A stretch of DNA of 34,932 bases from Acidobacteriota bacterium (GTDB lineage: Bacteria; Actinomycetota; Acidimicrobiia; Acidimicrobiales; UBA8190). Numbering within the stretch: the first letter of the stretch is position 1; every line of letters starts with the position of its first letter. The notes beneath the pieces were generated by a model, which worked only from the letters and a program-made list of their open reading frames with translations, made no database searches and was not told the origin of the DNA. This document shows, piece by piece, positions 29,292-34,932 of the stretch. The stretch is from assembly GCA_028872975.1 (NCBI GenBank), contig JAGWNV010000002.1, positions 1 through 34,932 of the forward strand, written 5' to 3'. A program made the position numbers and the translations under genes.

Positions 29292-30116
29292 GTGGGCCTG
29301 CCGCTGTTCCCGCCCGGGGACGACCCGGGCCCGAGCTTCGCCGCCCTCGTCCGCCGGACCCCCGCCCAGAGCCCCAGCCAGCCCGGCCCCCCCCGGGCGC
29401 CCTACGCCCCGGCGGCACCCTCGCCGCCGGAGCCGGTGCGCCACGGCACCACCGTCGCCGCCCTCCGCTACGCCGAAGGCGTCGTCATGGCCGGCGACCG
29501 GCGGGCCACCGAGGGCAACCTCATCGCCCACCGGGGCATCGAGAAGGTCTTCCCGGCCGACCGCCACTCGGCGGTGGCCATCGCCGGAGCGGCCGGGCCC
29601 GCCATCGAGATGGTGAAGCTCTTCCAGACCCAGCTCGAGCACTACGAGAAGGTGGAGGGCGTGGCCCTCTCCCTCGAGGGCAAGGCCAACCAGCTCGGCC
29701 AGATGGTCCGCGAGCACCTGCCCATGGCCATGCAGGGCCTCGCCGTGGTCCCCCTCTTCGCCGGCTACGACCTCCGGCGCGGCAGCGGCCGGATCTTCAC
29801 CTACGACGTCACCGGCGGCCACTACGAGGAAGCCGACCATGGGGCGACCGGTTCGGGCGGCCGGGACGCCCGGACGACGATCAAGCTGGGGTGGACGCCC
29901 GGGCTGTCGCGCGACGCCGCCATCGAGCTGGCCGTCCGGGCGCTCTACGAGGCGGCCGACGAGGACTCGGCCACAGGTGGGCCCGACCTCGTCCGGGGCA
30001 TCTTCCCGGTGGTGGCCACCGTCACCGCCGACGGCTACGACCGGGTCGGCGACGTCGAGGTGGCCGAGCGTTTCGCCACGCTCGTGGCGCGCCACGATCG
30101 GGGGCCCCGCCCATGA
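29292..30116 (+). CDS. prcB: 20S proteasome beta subunit PrcB
   Basis: Catalytic subunit of the 20S core particle. The propeptide of 52 residues is Pro-rich and ends in VRHG. Autocleavage before T53 (G|TTVAALRYAEGV) would free the catalytic N-terminal threonine. Other conserved elements are GVVMAGDRRAT with D69 region, the lysine in GIEKVFPAD, and the SGGRDART loop with the catalytic-site glycines and aspartate. The length of 274 is normal. GTG 29292 lies 3 nt after the pup stop. Its TGA overlaps the prcA start as ATGA, so both subunits should be made in equal amounts. Confidence 0.97.
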   Translation: MGLPLFPPGDDPGPSFAALVRRTPAQSPSQPGPPRAPYAPAAPSPPEPVRHGTTVAALRYAEGVVMAGDRRATEGNLIAHRGIEKVFPADRHSAVAIAGAAGPAIEMVKLFQTQLEHYEKVEGVALSLEGKANQLGQMVREHLPMAMQGLAVVPLFAGYDLRRGSGRIFTYDVTGGHYEEADHGATGSGGRDARTTIKLGWTPGLSRDAAIELAVRALYEAADEDSATGGPDLVRGIFPVVATVTADGYDRVGDVEVAERFATLVARHDRGPRP

Positions 30117-30793
30117 CCATGCCCTTCTACGTGGCCCCCGAGCAGGTGATGAAGGACCGGGCCGAGTACGCCCAGAAGGGCATCGCCCGGGGCCGGTCGC
30201 TCGTGGCCGGCGTGTACGACAGCGGCATCCTCATCGTGGCCGAGAACCCCTCCCGGTCGCTCCACAAGGTGAGCGAGATCTACGACCGGATCGCCTTCGC
30301 CGGGGTGGGGAAGTACAACGAGTTCGACCAGCTCCGCGTGGCCGGCGTCCGCCACGCTGACACCAAGGGCTTCGCCTACAGCCGCGAGGACGTCGACGCC
30401 CGGTCCCTCGCCAACCTCTACGCCCAGTACCTCGGCACCGTCTTCACCCACGAGATGAAGCCCCTCGAGGTGGAGATCCTCGTGGCCGAGATCGGCGAGG
30501 CGGGGGAGGGCGACCAGCTGTACCACATCTCCTACGACGGCACCGTCACCGACGAGGACCGCTTCGCCGTCCTCGGCGGGGAGACCGAGACGATCTCCGA
30601 GCGCTTCGAGTCGGCCTACGTCGACGGCTGGGACCTCGGCCAGGCGCTGCGCGCCGCGGTGTCGGCCCTGGCCGGTCCCGATCGCCAGCTCGGTCCCGGG
30701 GACCTCGAGGTCGCCGTCCTGGCCCGGGCCGAGGGTCGCCGGGCCTTCCGGCGGATCGTCAACGAGGAGCTCGCCGAGGCGCTCGGCGCCTGA
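30113..30793 (+). CDS. prcA: 20S proteasome alpha subunit PrcA
   Basis: Non-catalytic subunit forming the outer gated rings of the core particle. The N-terminus MPFYVAPEQVMKDRAEYAQKG is the gating helix region. It is followed by the strongly conserved ENPSRSLHKVSEIYDRI and GKYNEFDQLR, then FAYSREDVDARSLANLYAQYLGT. The length of 226 is slightly short of the mycobacterial form, which has a longer C-terminal tail. ATG 30113 overlaps the prcB stop by 4 nt; ATG 30119 is a possible alternative. It is the last gene of the operon and ends 8 bp from the convergent ArsR-type gene. Confidence 0.96.
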   Translation: MTMPFYVAPEQVMKDRAEYAQKGIARGRSLVAGVYDSGILIVAENPSRSLHKVSEIYDRIAFAGVGKYNEFDQLRVAGVRHADTKGFAYSREDVDARSLANLYAQYLGTVFTHEMKPLEVEILVAEIGEAGEGDQLYHISYDGTVTDEDRFAVLGGETETISERFESAYVDGWDLGQALRAAVSALAGPDRQLGPGDLEVAVLARAEGRRAFRRIVNEELAEALGA

Positions 30794-30801
30794 GCGCAGC
30801 G

Positions 30802-31824
30802 TCAGCCGGCCAGCACGTGCTGGAGGCCGGCGAGCAGGTCCTCCACGGCGTCGCCCCGGACCACGAGCTCGCGGCGCCGGCCCCGGCGCTCGTCGGCGAC
30901 GAGGCCGGCGTCGCGCAGGAGCTTCACGTGGTTGGAGACGGTGGGCTGGGCCAGGGCGAAGGAGCTGGCCAGCTCCCCGACGGTGCGGGGGCCGGCCCGC
31001 AGGGCGTCGAGGATGGCGAGCCGGGTGGGGTCCGAGACCGTCCTCAGGGACTTGGCCAGAGCCTCGGTCCGGGCCCGGGCGTCGGCGGCGGTGGGATCGG
31101 TGCGGACCCCGACGACGAGCATCCCGGGCAGGTCGGTGAAGAGCACGAGGTGGGTGTAGTAGGCGGGCACGACCACGAGCCTGCTGCCGGGGGCGAGGGC
31201 GGCCACCGCCCTGGTCAGCTGGTCGAAGAAGCCGGAGGCGGTCTCGGGGAAGGAGGTCCCCCCGGCCACCTCCTGCCACGACGCCCCCCGGGCCAGGGAC
31301 CGGCGACGGGCCTCCACGGCCTGGTCGACCCGACGTCGTCCGTGCGCCTCCCAGTCCTGGCGCACCGCCGGCCACAGGGCGGCGAGGACCTCGCCGTAGC
31401 GGCGCCGGCGCGCCGTCGACCGCCGCAGGAGGGCGAGGCGCCGGTGGACGATCCGGCGGTCCTCGTCGTTCTCGGAGCCGAGCGACGGGTGGGCCTGGTC
31501 GGGGGTGAGGGAGCCGGCCGCCTGCTCGACGGCCTCGGCCAGGCCGTCGCCGTCGGTGCCGAACAGGACGCCGGCATGGTGGGCGAGGAGGAAGAGCTCG
31601 GTGAAGCCGCCGCAGGTGAGCGCCTCCTCGGGCCCCCACAGCCCCTCGATGGCCCCTTCCACGCCGGGAACGGCGGCGTAGACGGAATCGAGGGTGGGAT
31701 GGTCGTCGCGCCACCGCCGGTTCAGAGCCGAGCCGAGGACCCATTCGAGCTCGACCGCCATCGACGGCTCCACGGCCACCTCGACCCCGGGCGACGCCGC
31801 CGGGAAGTCGTCGAACACTGGCAT
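30802..31824 (-). CDS. ArsR/SmtB-type winged-helix regulator with a long N-terminal DUF5937-like domain
   Basis: The C-terminal winged helix at about residues 255-322 is typical of ArsR proteins (LRTVSDPTRLAILDALRAG, then the recognition helix ALAQPTVSNHVKLL and the wing DERRGRRRELVV). The preceding 250 residues resemble the DUF5937-type domain found in actinobacterial ArsR members and carry no metal-binding ELCVC motif; there is a single cysteine, C71. It is thus more likely a small-ligand or redox-independent regulator than a metal sensor. ATG 31824 is preceded by an AT-rich promoter. It is divergent from a small basic ORF and stands between prcA and pafA, which suggests that it controls either the small gene or itself. 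Confidence 0.88.
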   Translation of the reverse strand: MPVFDDFPAASPGVEVAVEPSMAVELEWVLGSALNRRWRDDHPTLDSVYAAVPGVEGAIEGLWGPEEALTCGGFTELFLLAHHAGVLFGTDGDGLAEAVEQAAGSLTPDQAHPSLGSENDEDRRIVHRRLALLRRSTARRRRYGEVLAALWPAVRQDWEAHGRRRVDQAVEARRRSLARGASWQEVAGGTSFPETASGFFDQLTRAVAALAPGSRLVVVPAYYTHLVLFTDLPGMLVVGVRTDPTAADARARTEALAKSLRTVSDPTRLAILDALRAGPRTVGELASSFALAQPTVSNHVKLLRDAGLVADERRGRRRELVVRGDAVEDLLAGLQHVLAG

Positions 31825-31833
31825 AGTCAGATA

Positions 31834-31864
31834 ACTATATTCACATATCGGTGGACATTGTCAA
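31834..31864 (-). promoter_or_regulatory. Promoter of the ArsR-type gene within an AT-rich operator-like island
   Basis: TTGACA at 31859-31864 and TATAGT at 31834-31839 with a 19-bp spacer (18 if the -10 is read one base earlier). The 20-bp segment GATA-N12-TATC in this stretch is an imperfect dyad and a candidate ArsR operator. Confidence 0.6.
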
Positions 31865-31880
31865 GGAGCGGGCGTACACT
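31852..31880 (+). promoter_or_regulatory. Promoter of the small divergent ORF
   Basis: TGGACA at 31852-31857 and TACACT at 31875-31880 with a 17-bp spacer. The -10 lies 6 nt before ATG 31887, predicting a leaderless mRNA. Its -35 is next to the -35 of the divergent ArsR-type gene. Confidence 0.65.
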
Positions 31881-31886
31881 GGCGCC

Positions 31887-32117
31887 ATGAGCGGGCCGAT
31901 CACCTCGAGCACCGAGACCGCCGTGCAGGCCCGGCAGGCCGAGCTGCTGCGGGCCGGCAGGCCGGGCCACCGGCTGCCGGCCACCTCCCGCCGCCCCCGG
32001 CGGGGCCGCCCGGCCGCCCTCCGGCTGGTGGGCGATCTCCTCGTCGGCACGGGCCGGTGGCTGGGCGGGGCCGAGAGGGGTCCGGGCCGGGGGAGGCTGG
32101 CGAACAGCTGCTCCTGA
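31887..32117 (+). CDS. Small basic protein of unknown function, divergent from the ArsR-type regulator
   Basis: A 76-residue, Arg-rich protein with no recognised domain. It starts MSGPITSSTETAVQARQAEL, then has a basic patch SRRPRRGRPAA. A weakly amphipathic segment LRLVGDLLVGTGRWLGG follows, ending ANSCS. Support for it being a gene is a near-consensus promoter whose -10 is 6 nt before the ATG, and its position opposite the regulator. Against it are the short length and absence of family match. The basic patch could bind nucleic acid or a partner; this is only a guess. It ends 87 bp before pafA. Confidence 0.5.
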   Translation: MSGPITSSTETAVQARQAELLRAGRPGHRLPATSRRPRRGRPAALRLVGDLLVGTGRWLGGAERGPGRGRLANSCS

Positions 32118-32163
32118 GGCCCGCCGCCCCCGGGGTGCGGAGGCCTGGAGCGGCGCCGGCCCC

Positions 32164-32176
32164 AAACGCCGCGTTT
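32164..32176. promoter_or_regulatory. 13-bp palindrome upstream of the pafA promoter
   Basis: AAACG-CCG-CGTTT, a perfect 5-bp inverted repeat, is centred about 21 bp before the TACCGT box of pafA and covers its -35 position. Candidate operator. Confidence 0.35.
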
Positions 32177-32190
32177 CGCAGCGACGGCAC

Positions 32191-32196
32191 TACCGT
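32191..32196 (+). promoter_or_regulatory. Candidate -10 box TACCGT for pafA
   Basis: TAnnnT hexamer 8 nt before ATG 32205, with a GGGAGG immediately following it. Either a leaderless or a very short-leader transcript. Confidence 0.5.
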
Positions 32197-32204
32197 GGGA
32201 GGCG

Positions 32205-33563
32205 ATGGAACGCCGGATCTTCGGGCTTGAGAACGAGTACGGCGTCACCTGCACCCTCCGGGGCCAGCGGCGCCTCAGCCCCGACGAGGTGGCCCGGTAT
32301 CTCTTCCGGCGGGTGGTGAGCTGGGGCCGGTCCTCCAACGTCTTCCTGGAGAACGGCGCCCGGCTCTACCTCGACGTGGGCAGCCACCCCGAGTACGCCA
32401 CGCCCGAGTGCGACCTCATCGGCGACCTGGTGGCCCACGACAAGGCGGGGGAGCGAATCCTCGACCACCTGGTGGCCGGCGCCGAGGCCCGCCTCCGTGA
32501 GGAGGGGATCCGCGGCGTCATCTACCTCTTCAAGAACAACACCGACTCGGCCGGGAACTCCTACGGCTGCCACGAGAACTACCTCACCTCCCGCCGGGAC
32601 GACTTCTCCCACTACACCGAGGTCCTCATCCCCTTCCTCGTGAGCCGCCAGATCTACGCCGGTGCCGGCAAGGTCCTCCAGACGGCCAGGGGCGCCGTGT
32701 ACTGCCTGTCGCAGCGGGCCGAGCACATCTGGGAGGGCGTCTCCTCGGCCACCACCCGGAGCAGGCCCATCATCAACACCCGCGACGAGCCTCACGCCGA
32801 CGCCGAGCGGTTCAGGCGGCTGCACGTCATCGTGGGCGACTCGAACATGAGCGAGTACGCCACCTATCTGAAGGTGGGCGCCACCAGCATCCTCCTGCGC
32901 ATGCTCGAGGACCCGGGCACGGTGCTGCGAGACCTCACCCTCGAGAACCCCATCCGGGCCATCCGGGAGATCAGCCACGACCTGACGTGCCGGCGCAAGG
33001 TGCGGCTCGCCAACGGGCGCGAGGTGAGCGCGCTGGACATCCAGTCCGAGTACCTGACGCGCGCCCTGCGCTTCCGCGACACCCACGGGCTCTCGCCCCA
33101 GGAGGACCGCGCCCTCGACATGTGGGAGCACTGTCTCAAGGGGCTCGAGTCCGATCCGCTCAGCCTGAGCCGCGAATGCGACTGGGTGGCCAAGCACCAG
33201 TTGATCGAGGCCTACCGGGCCCGCCACAGCCTCCCCCTCGGCCACCCCCGGGTGGCCCTGCTCGACCTCCAGTACCACGACGTCAACAGAGAGCGTGGGC
33301 TCTACTACAGGCTCGAGGCCCGGGACCGCATGGAGCGGACGATCGAGGAGGCCTCGGTGGCCGACGCCGTCAACCGGCCGCCGGAGACGACCCGGGCCAG
33401 GCTCCGGGGGGAGTTCATCCGCCGGGCCAAGGAGCGCCGGCGGGACTTCACGGTGGACTGGGTCCACCTGAAGCTCAACGACCAGGCCCAGCGGACGGTG
33501 CTCCTCAAGGATCCCTTCCGGTCCCACGACGAGCGCGTCGAGAAGCTGATCGCCAGCCTGTGA
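32205..33563 (+). CDS. pafA: Pup-protein ligase PafA
   Basis: ATP-dependent ligase that joins the C-terminal glutamate of Pup to lysine side chains of substrates. It shares the carboxylate-amine-ligase fold with Dop but lacks the Dop loop. The N-terminus FGLENEYGVTC holds the metal-binding glutamate. The catalytic aspartate is D57 in LYLDVGSHPEYATPE. Further family motifs are FKNNTDSAGNSYGCHENYL, NTRDEPHADAE and DWVAKHQLIEAYR. The length of 452 equals that of characterised PafA. ATG 32205 is the start. It is separated from prcA by the ArsR-type gene and the small ORF, and has its own promoter and a downstream hairpin. Confidence 0.97.
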   Translation: MERRIFGLENEYGVTCTLRGQRRLSPDEVARYLFRRVVSWGRSSNVFLENGARLYLDVGSHPEYATPECDLIGDLVAHDKAGERILDHLVAGAEARLREEGIRGVIYLFKNNTDSAGNSYGCHENYLTSRRDDFSHYTEVLIPFLVSRQIYAGAGKVLQTARGAVYCLSQRAEHIWEGVSSATTRSRPIINTRDEPHADAERFRRLHVIVGDSNMSEYATYLKVGATSILLRMLEDPGTVLRDLTLENPIRAIREISHDLTCRRKVRLANGREVSALDIQSEYLTRALRFRDTHGLSPQEDRALDMWEHCLKGLESDPLSLSRECDWVAKHQLIEAYRARHSLPLGHPRVALLDLQYHDVNRERGLYYRLEARDRMERTIEEASVADAVNRPPETTRARLRGEFIRRAKERRRDFTVDWVHLKLNDQAQRTVLLKDPFRSHDERVEKLIASL

Positions 33564-33588
33564 GGGCCGACCGTGGGCGCGTCGGCCC
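33564..33588 (+). terminator. Perfect 8-bp hairpin after the pafA stop
   Basis: GGGCCGAC and GTCGGCCC around a 9-nt loop start immediately after the TGA. There is no T-tract, so termination efficiency is uncertain; an mRNA-end hairpin is the alternative. Confidence 0.5.
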
Positions 33589-33594
33589 GTCCGG

Positions 33595-33600
33595 TAGCGT
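33595..33600 (+). promoter_or_regulatory. Candidate -10 box TAGCGT for lepB
   Basis: TAnnnT hexamer just after the pafA hairpin. Transcripts would start around 33607-33610, leaving a leader of about 61 nt before lepB that contains a short ORF and the lepB SD. Confidence 0.5.
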
Positions 33601-33609
33601 GGGCCGCTC

Positions 33610-33669
33610 GTGACGCCGGCACCCACGCCGGCGTGCCGCAGGGCCGGGGACACATGGAGAGAAGCCTGA
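33610..33669 (+). CDS. Possible 19-codon leader ORF upstream of lepB
   Basis: A GTG sits 9 nt after the TAGCGT box and opens a 19-codon frame (VTPAPTPACRRAGDTWREA) that ends one nucleotide before the lepB GTG. The placement would couple translation of the two. It may equally be chance, since the lepB SD (GGAGAG at 33656-33661) lies inside it. Low confidence. Confidence 0.22.
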   Translation: MTPAPTPACRRAGDTWREA

Positions 33670-33670
33670 C

Positions 33671-34492
33671 GTGAGTGACGTCGATCCCTGGACCGAGGCG
33701 GTGCCCGTGCCGCCGCGTTCGGTCGCGGACCGGCCGGTCGCCACCGACCCCGGCGGGCGCGTCGTCCCGGAGCCCTGGGCGCCCGCTGCGTCCCCATCTC
33801 CGTCGCCGGCAGCCACCGGCGCCCCGCCCCAGCCCCAGCCCCCGACCCCGCCCCGGGCGGTCACGGGCGGCAACGGCCCGGCCGGGCCGGCGGGCACGAC
33901 ACGGACGCCGGCCGCCAGGAAGCCCGACGCCAAGAAGCCGGAGGGGGGCCGTCGGTGGCGGTGGGCGGTCGAGTGGGCGGTCGTGCTCATGGTGGCGCTG
34001 GCCGTGGCGCTGCTCGTCCGGGCCTTCGTGGTCCAGACCTTCTTCATCCCCTCGGCCTCGATGGAGCCGACCCTCCAGGTCGGCGACCGGATCCTCGTCG
34101 ACAAGCTCAGCTACAAGCTCCACGCCGTCCACCGGGGCGACATCGTCGTCTTCGGCCGTCCCCCCGGCGAGACGGCGTCGCAGAACATCCAGGACCTCGT
34201 GAAGCGCGTGGTGGGGATGCCGGGGGAGACGATCTGGTCGACGGGCCAGAACGTGTACGTCCAGGGGGCCGACACCCACGGCAAGGTCGTCGAGGTCCCC
34301 GAGCCGGTGCCGGGGACGATGCTGGGCCCGCCCATCCGCCGGTTCACGGTCCCCGCCGGCGACTACTTCGTGCTCGGCGACAACAGGAGCAACTCCGACG
34401 ACAGCCGGTTCTGGGGGCCGATCCCGCGGTCGCTCATCGTGGGCCGGGTCGTGATGCGCATCTGGCCCCTGTCGCACGTCACGTTCTTCTAG
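33671..34492 (+). CDS. lepB: Signal peptidase I (LepB)
   Basis: Membrane-bound serine protease that removes signal peptides from secreted proteins. The first about 95 residues are a Pro/Ala-rich cytoplasmic tail, longer than usual. One TM helix follows at about residues 99-119 (WAVEWAVVLMVALAVALLV). The catalytic serine is S130 in FIPSASMEPTL, and the general-base lysine is K178 in VKRVVGMPGE. Box D motifs DYFVLGDNRSNSDDSRFWG and a final GRVVMRIWPL complete the fold. GTG 33671 has GGAGAG 9 nt upstream as SD. The stop TAG is the first part of an AGGAGG that precedes the tat gene. The next gene is a Tat subunit, so both genes serve protein export. Confidence 0.95.
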   Translation: MSDVDPWTEAVPVPPRSVADRPVATDPGGRVVPEPWAPAASPSPSPAATGAPPQPQPPTPPRAVTGGNGPAGPAGTTRTPAARKPDAKKPEGGRRWRWAVEWAVVLMVALAVALLVRAFVVQTFFIPSASMEPTLQVGDRILVDKLSYKLHAVHRGDIVVFGRPPGETASQNIQDLVKRVVGMPGETIWSTGQNVYVQGADTHGKVVEVPEPVPGTMLGPPIRRFTVPAGDYFVLGDNRSNSDDSRFWGPIPRSLIVGRVVMRIWPLSHVTFF

Positions 34493-34521
34493 GAGGCTCC
34501 CGGCCGTAGACTTTCGGCCGG
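34491..34521 (+). promoter_or_regulatory. SD AGGAGG separated from the tat start by a hairpin containing TAGACT
   Basis: AGGAGG at 34491-34496 overlaps the lepB stop. A perfect 7-bp palindrome (CCGGCCG/CGGCCGG, 34500-34521) ends at the base before ATG 34522. Its loop contains the -10-like TAGACT at 34507-34512, 9 nt before the ATG. Confidence 0.45.
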
Positions 34522-34932
34522 ATGTTCACGCTCAGCCCCTGGAAGATCGTGGTGATCGTGGTGGTCGCCCTCCTCGTGCTCGGCCCCGAGAAGCTGCCCT
34601 CGGTGGCCCGCCAGGTGGGGGGGTTCTGGGGGGACTTCCGCCGCTTCCGGGCCCGCCTGGAGGACGAGGTGCGCGGCGTGTTCCCCGACCTCCCCCCGAG
34701 CCACGAGGTGGCCCGGGCCGTCCGGTCGCCGCTCGCCTACCTCAACCGGCTCGCCGACGAGCACGAGCAGCAGTCGGCGCTCGGCGCGCCGGCGGCCGCC
34801 GACGCCGGTGCCGGGGGAGCGGACGACGCCGCCGGCGCCGCCGCGGCCGGCGCCGATGGGGTCGCAGCGTCGGCCGGCCAGCCGGGCCGGCGCGCCTCCG
34901 GGCTGGACGGCTTAGGTGACGGCATGGCCCTG
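34522..34932 (+). CDS. tatB: Sec-independent translocase subunit TatA/TatB-like, 3' truncated by the window edge
   Basis: Single-TM Tat export component. The N-terminus MFTLSPWKIVVIVVVALLVLGPEKLP is a short TM helix followed by the family-specific GPEKLP turn, here at about residues 21-26. An amphipathic helix follows (SVARQVGGFWGDFRRFRARLEDEVRG). The 137 codons seen continue into an Ala/Gly-rich low-complexity tail that runs off the end of the window without a stop. The long tail and the FRRFRARLEDEV helix suit TatB better than TatA, but this is not decisive. Because no stop lies in the window this frame is easily missed. It follows lepB by 29 bp. The start is discussed with the hairpin upstream. 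Confidence 0.85.
   Translation, partial: MFTLSPWKIVVIVVVALLVLGPEKLPSVARQVGGFWGDFRRFRARLEDEVRGVFPDLPPSHEVARAVRSPLAYLNRLADEHEQQSALGAPAAADAGAGGADDAAGAAAAGADGVAASAGQPGRRASGLDGLGDGMAL

Noticed and set aside
30802..31824. Arsenic- or metal-responsive regulator
   Set aside because: The metal-binding ELCVC-type motif is absent and no metal-transport genes are nearby.
25726..33563. The Pup-proteasome system itself as the novel system
   Set aside because: Each component is a well-known family; only its local variations (GGE end, inserted divergon) are notable.

Overview
This window is a very GC-rich, gene-dense stretch of an actinobacterial chromosome. A complete Pup-proteasome locus, a fused CofG-CofH coenzyme F420 gene (fbiC) and many TAnnnT -10 boxes placed 6 to 9 nt before GTG or ATG starts all point to Actinobacteria. 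The overall style and gene neighbourhoods suggest the Acidimicrobiia side of the phylum, but that placement is inference. I see no tRNA, rRNA, CRISPR array, insertion sequence or attachment site. No gene-free gap exceeds 300 bases; the longest are about 100 to 240 bases and hold promoters or hairpins.

Layout. Bases 1-4764 (+) carry the 3' two thirds of gltB and all of gltD (glutamate synthase). Bases 4811-7438 (-) hold a one-TM DUF2510-like protein, a phosphotriesterase-like hydrolase and a PPOX/split-barrel flavin or F420 protein. Divergent from these (7524-9377, +) are a FadD-type acyl-CoA synthetase and a small helical protein. Bases 9310-14243 (-) hold a LOG-family protein, fbiC and a membrane diguanylate cyclase. 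Bases 14306-21982 (-) are one compact carbohydrate operon in the order tkt-tal-pgi-gnd-zwf-pgl, with 4-nt stop/start overlaps at its distal end. A FIST-domain sensor protein (-) and a hotdog thioesterase (+) diverge from a 38-bp gap at 23208-23245. The + strand then carries three small proteins (two clearly membrane) and trmI, facing a ferredoxin gene (-).

Bases 25726-30793 (+) are arc-dop-pup-prcB-prcA. ARC unfolds pupylated substrates, Dop removes Pup, Pup is the tag, and PrcB/PrcA form the 20S core. An ArsR-type regulator (-) and a divergent 76-codon basic ORF (+) sit between prcA and pafA, the Pup ligase gene. The window ends with lepB (signal peptidase I) and the start of a tatA/tatB-like gene.

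The broadest unexplained-by-annotation signal is the repeated TAnnnT element at a nearly fixed distance from operon-head start codons, which predicts widespread leaderless mRNAs and corrects several start sites. The most plausible novel unit is the ArsR-regulator/small-protein divergon embedded in the Pup-proteasome locus. Other points are a hairpin between a strong SD and the tatB start, palindromes over the tkt and pafA promoters, a low-complexity insert in GltD, a Pup ending in GGE, and a ferredoxin with a CxxDxxC cluster motif.
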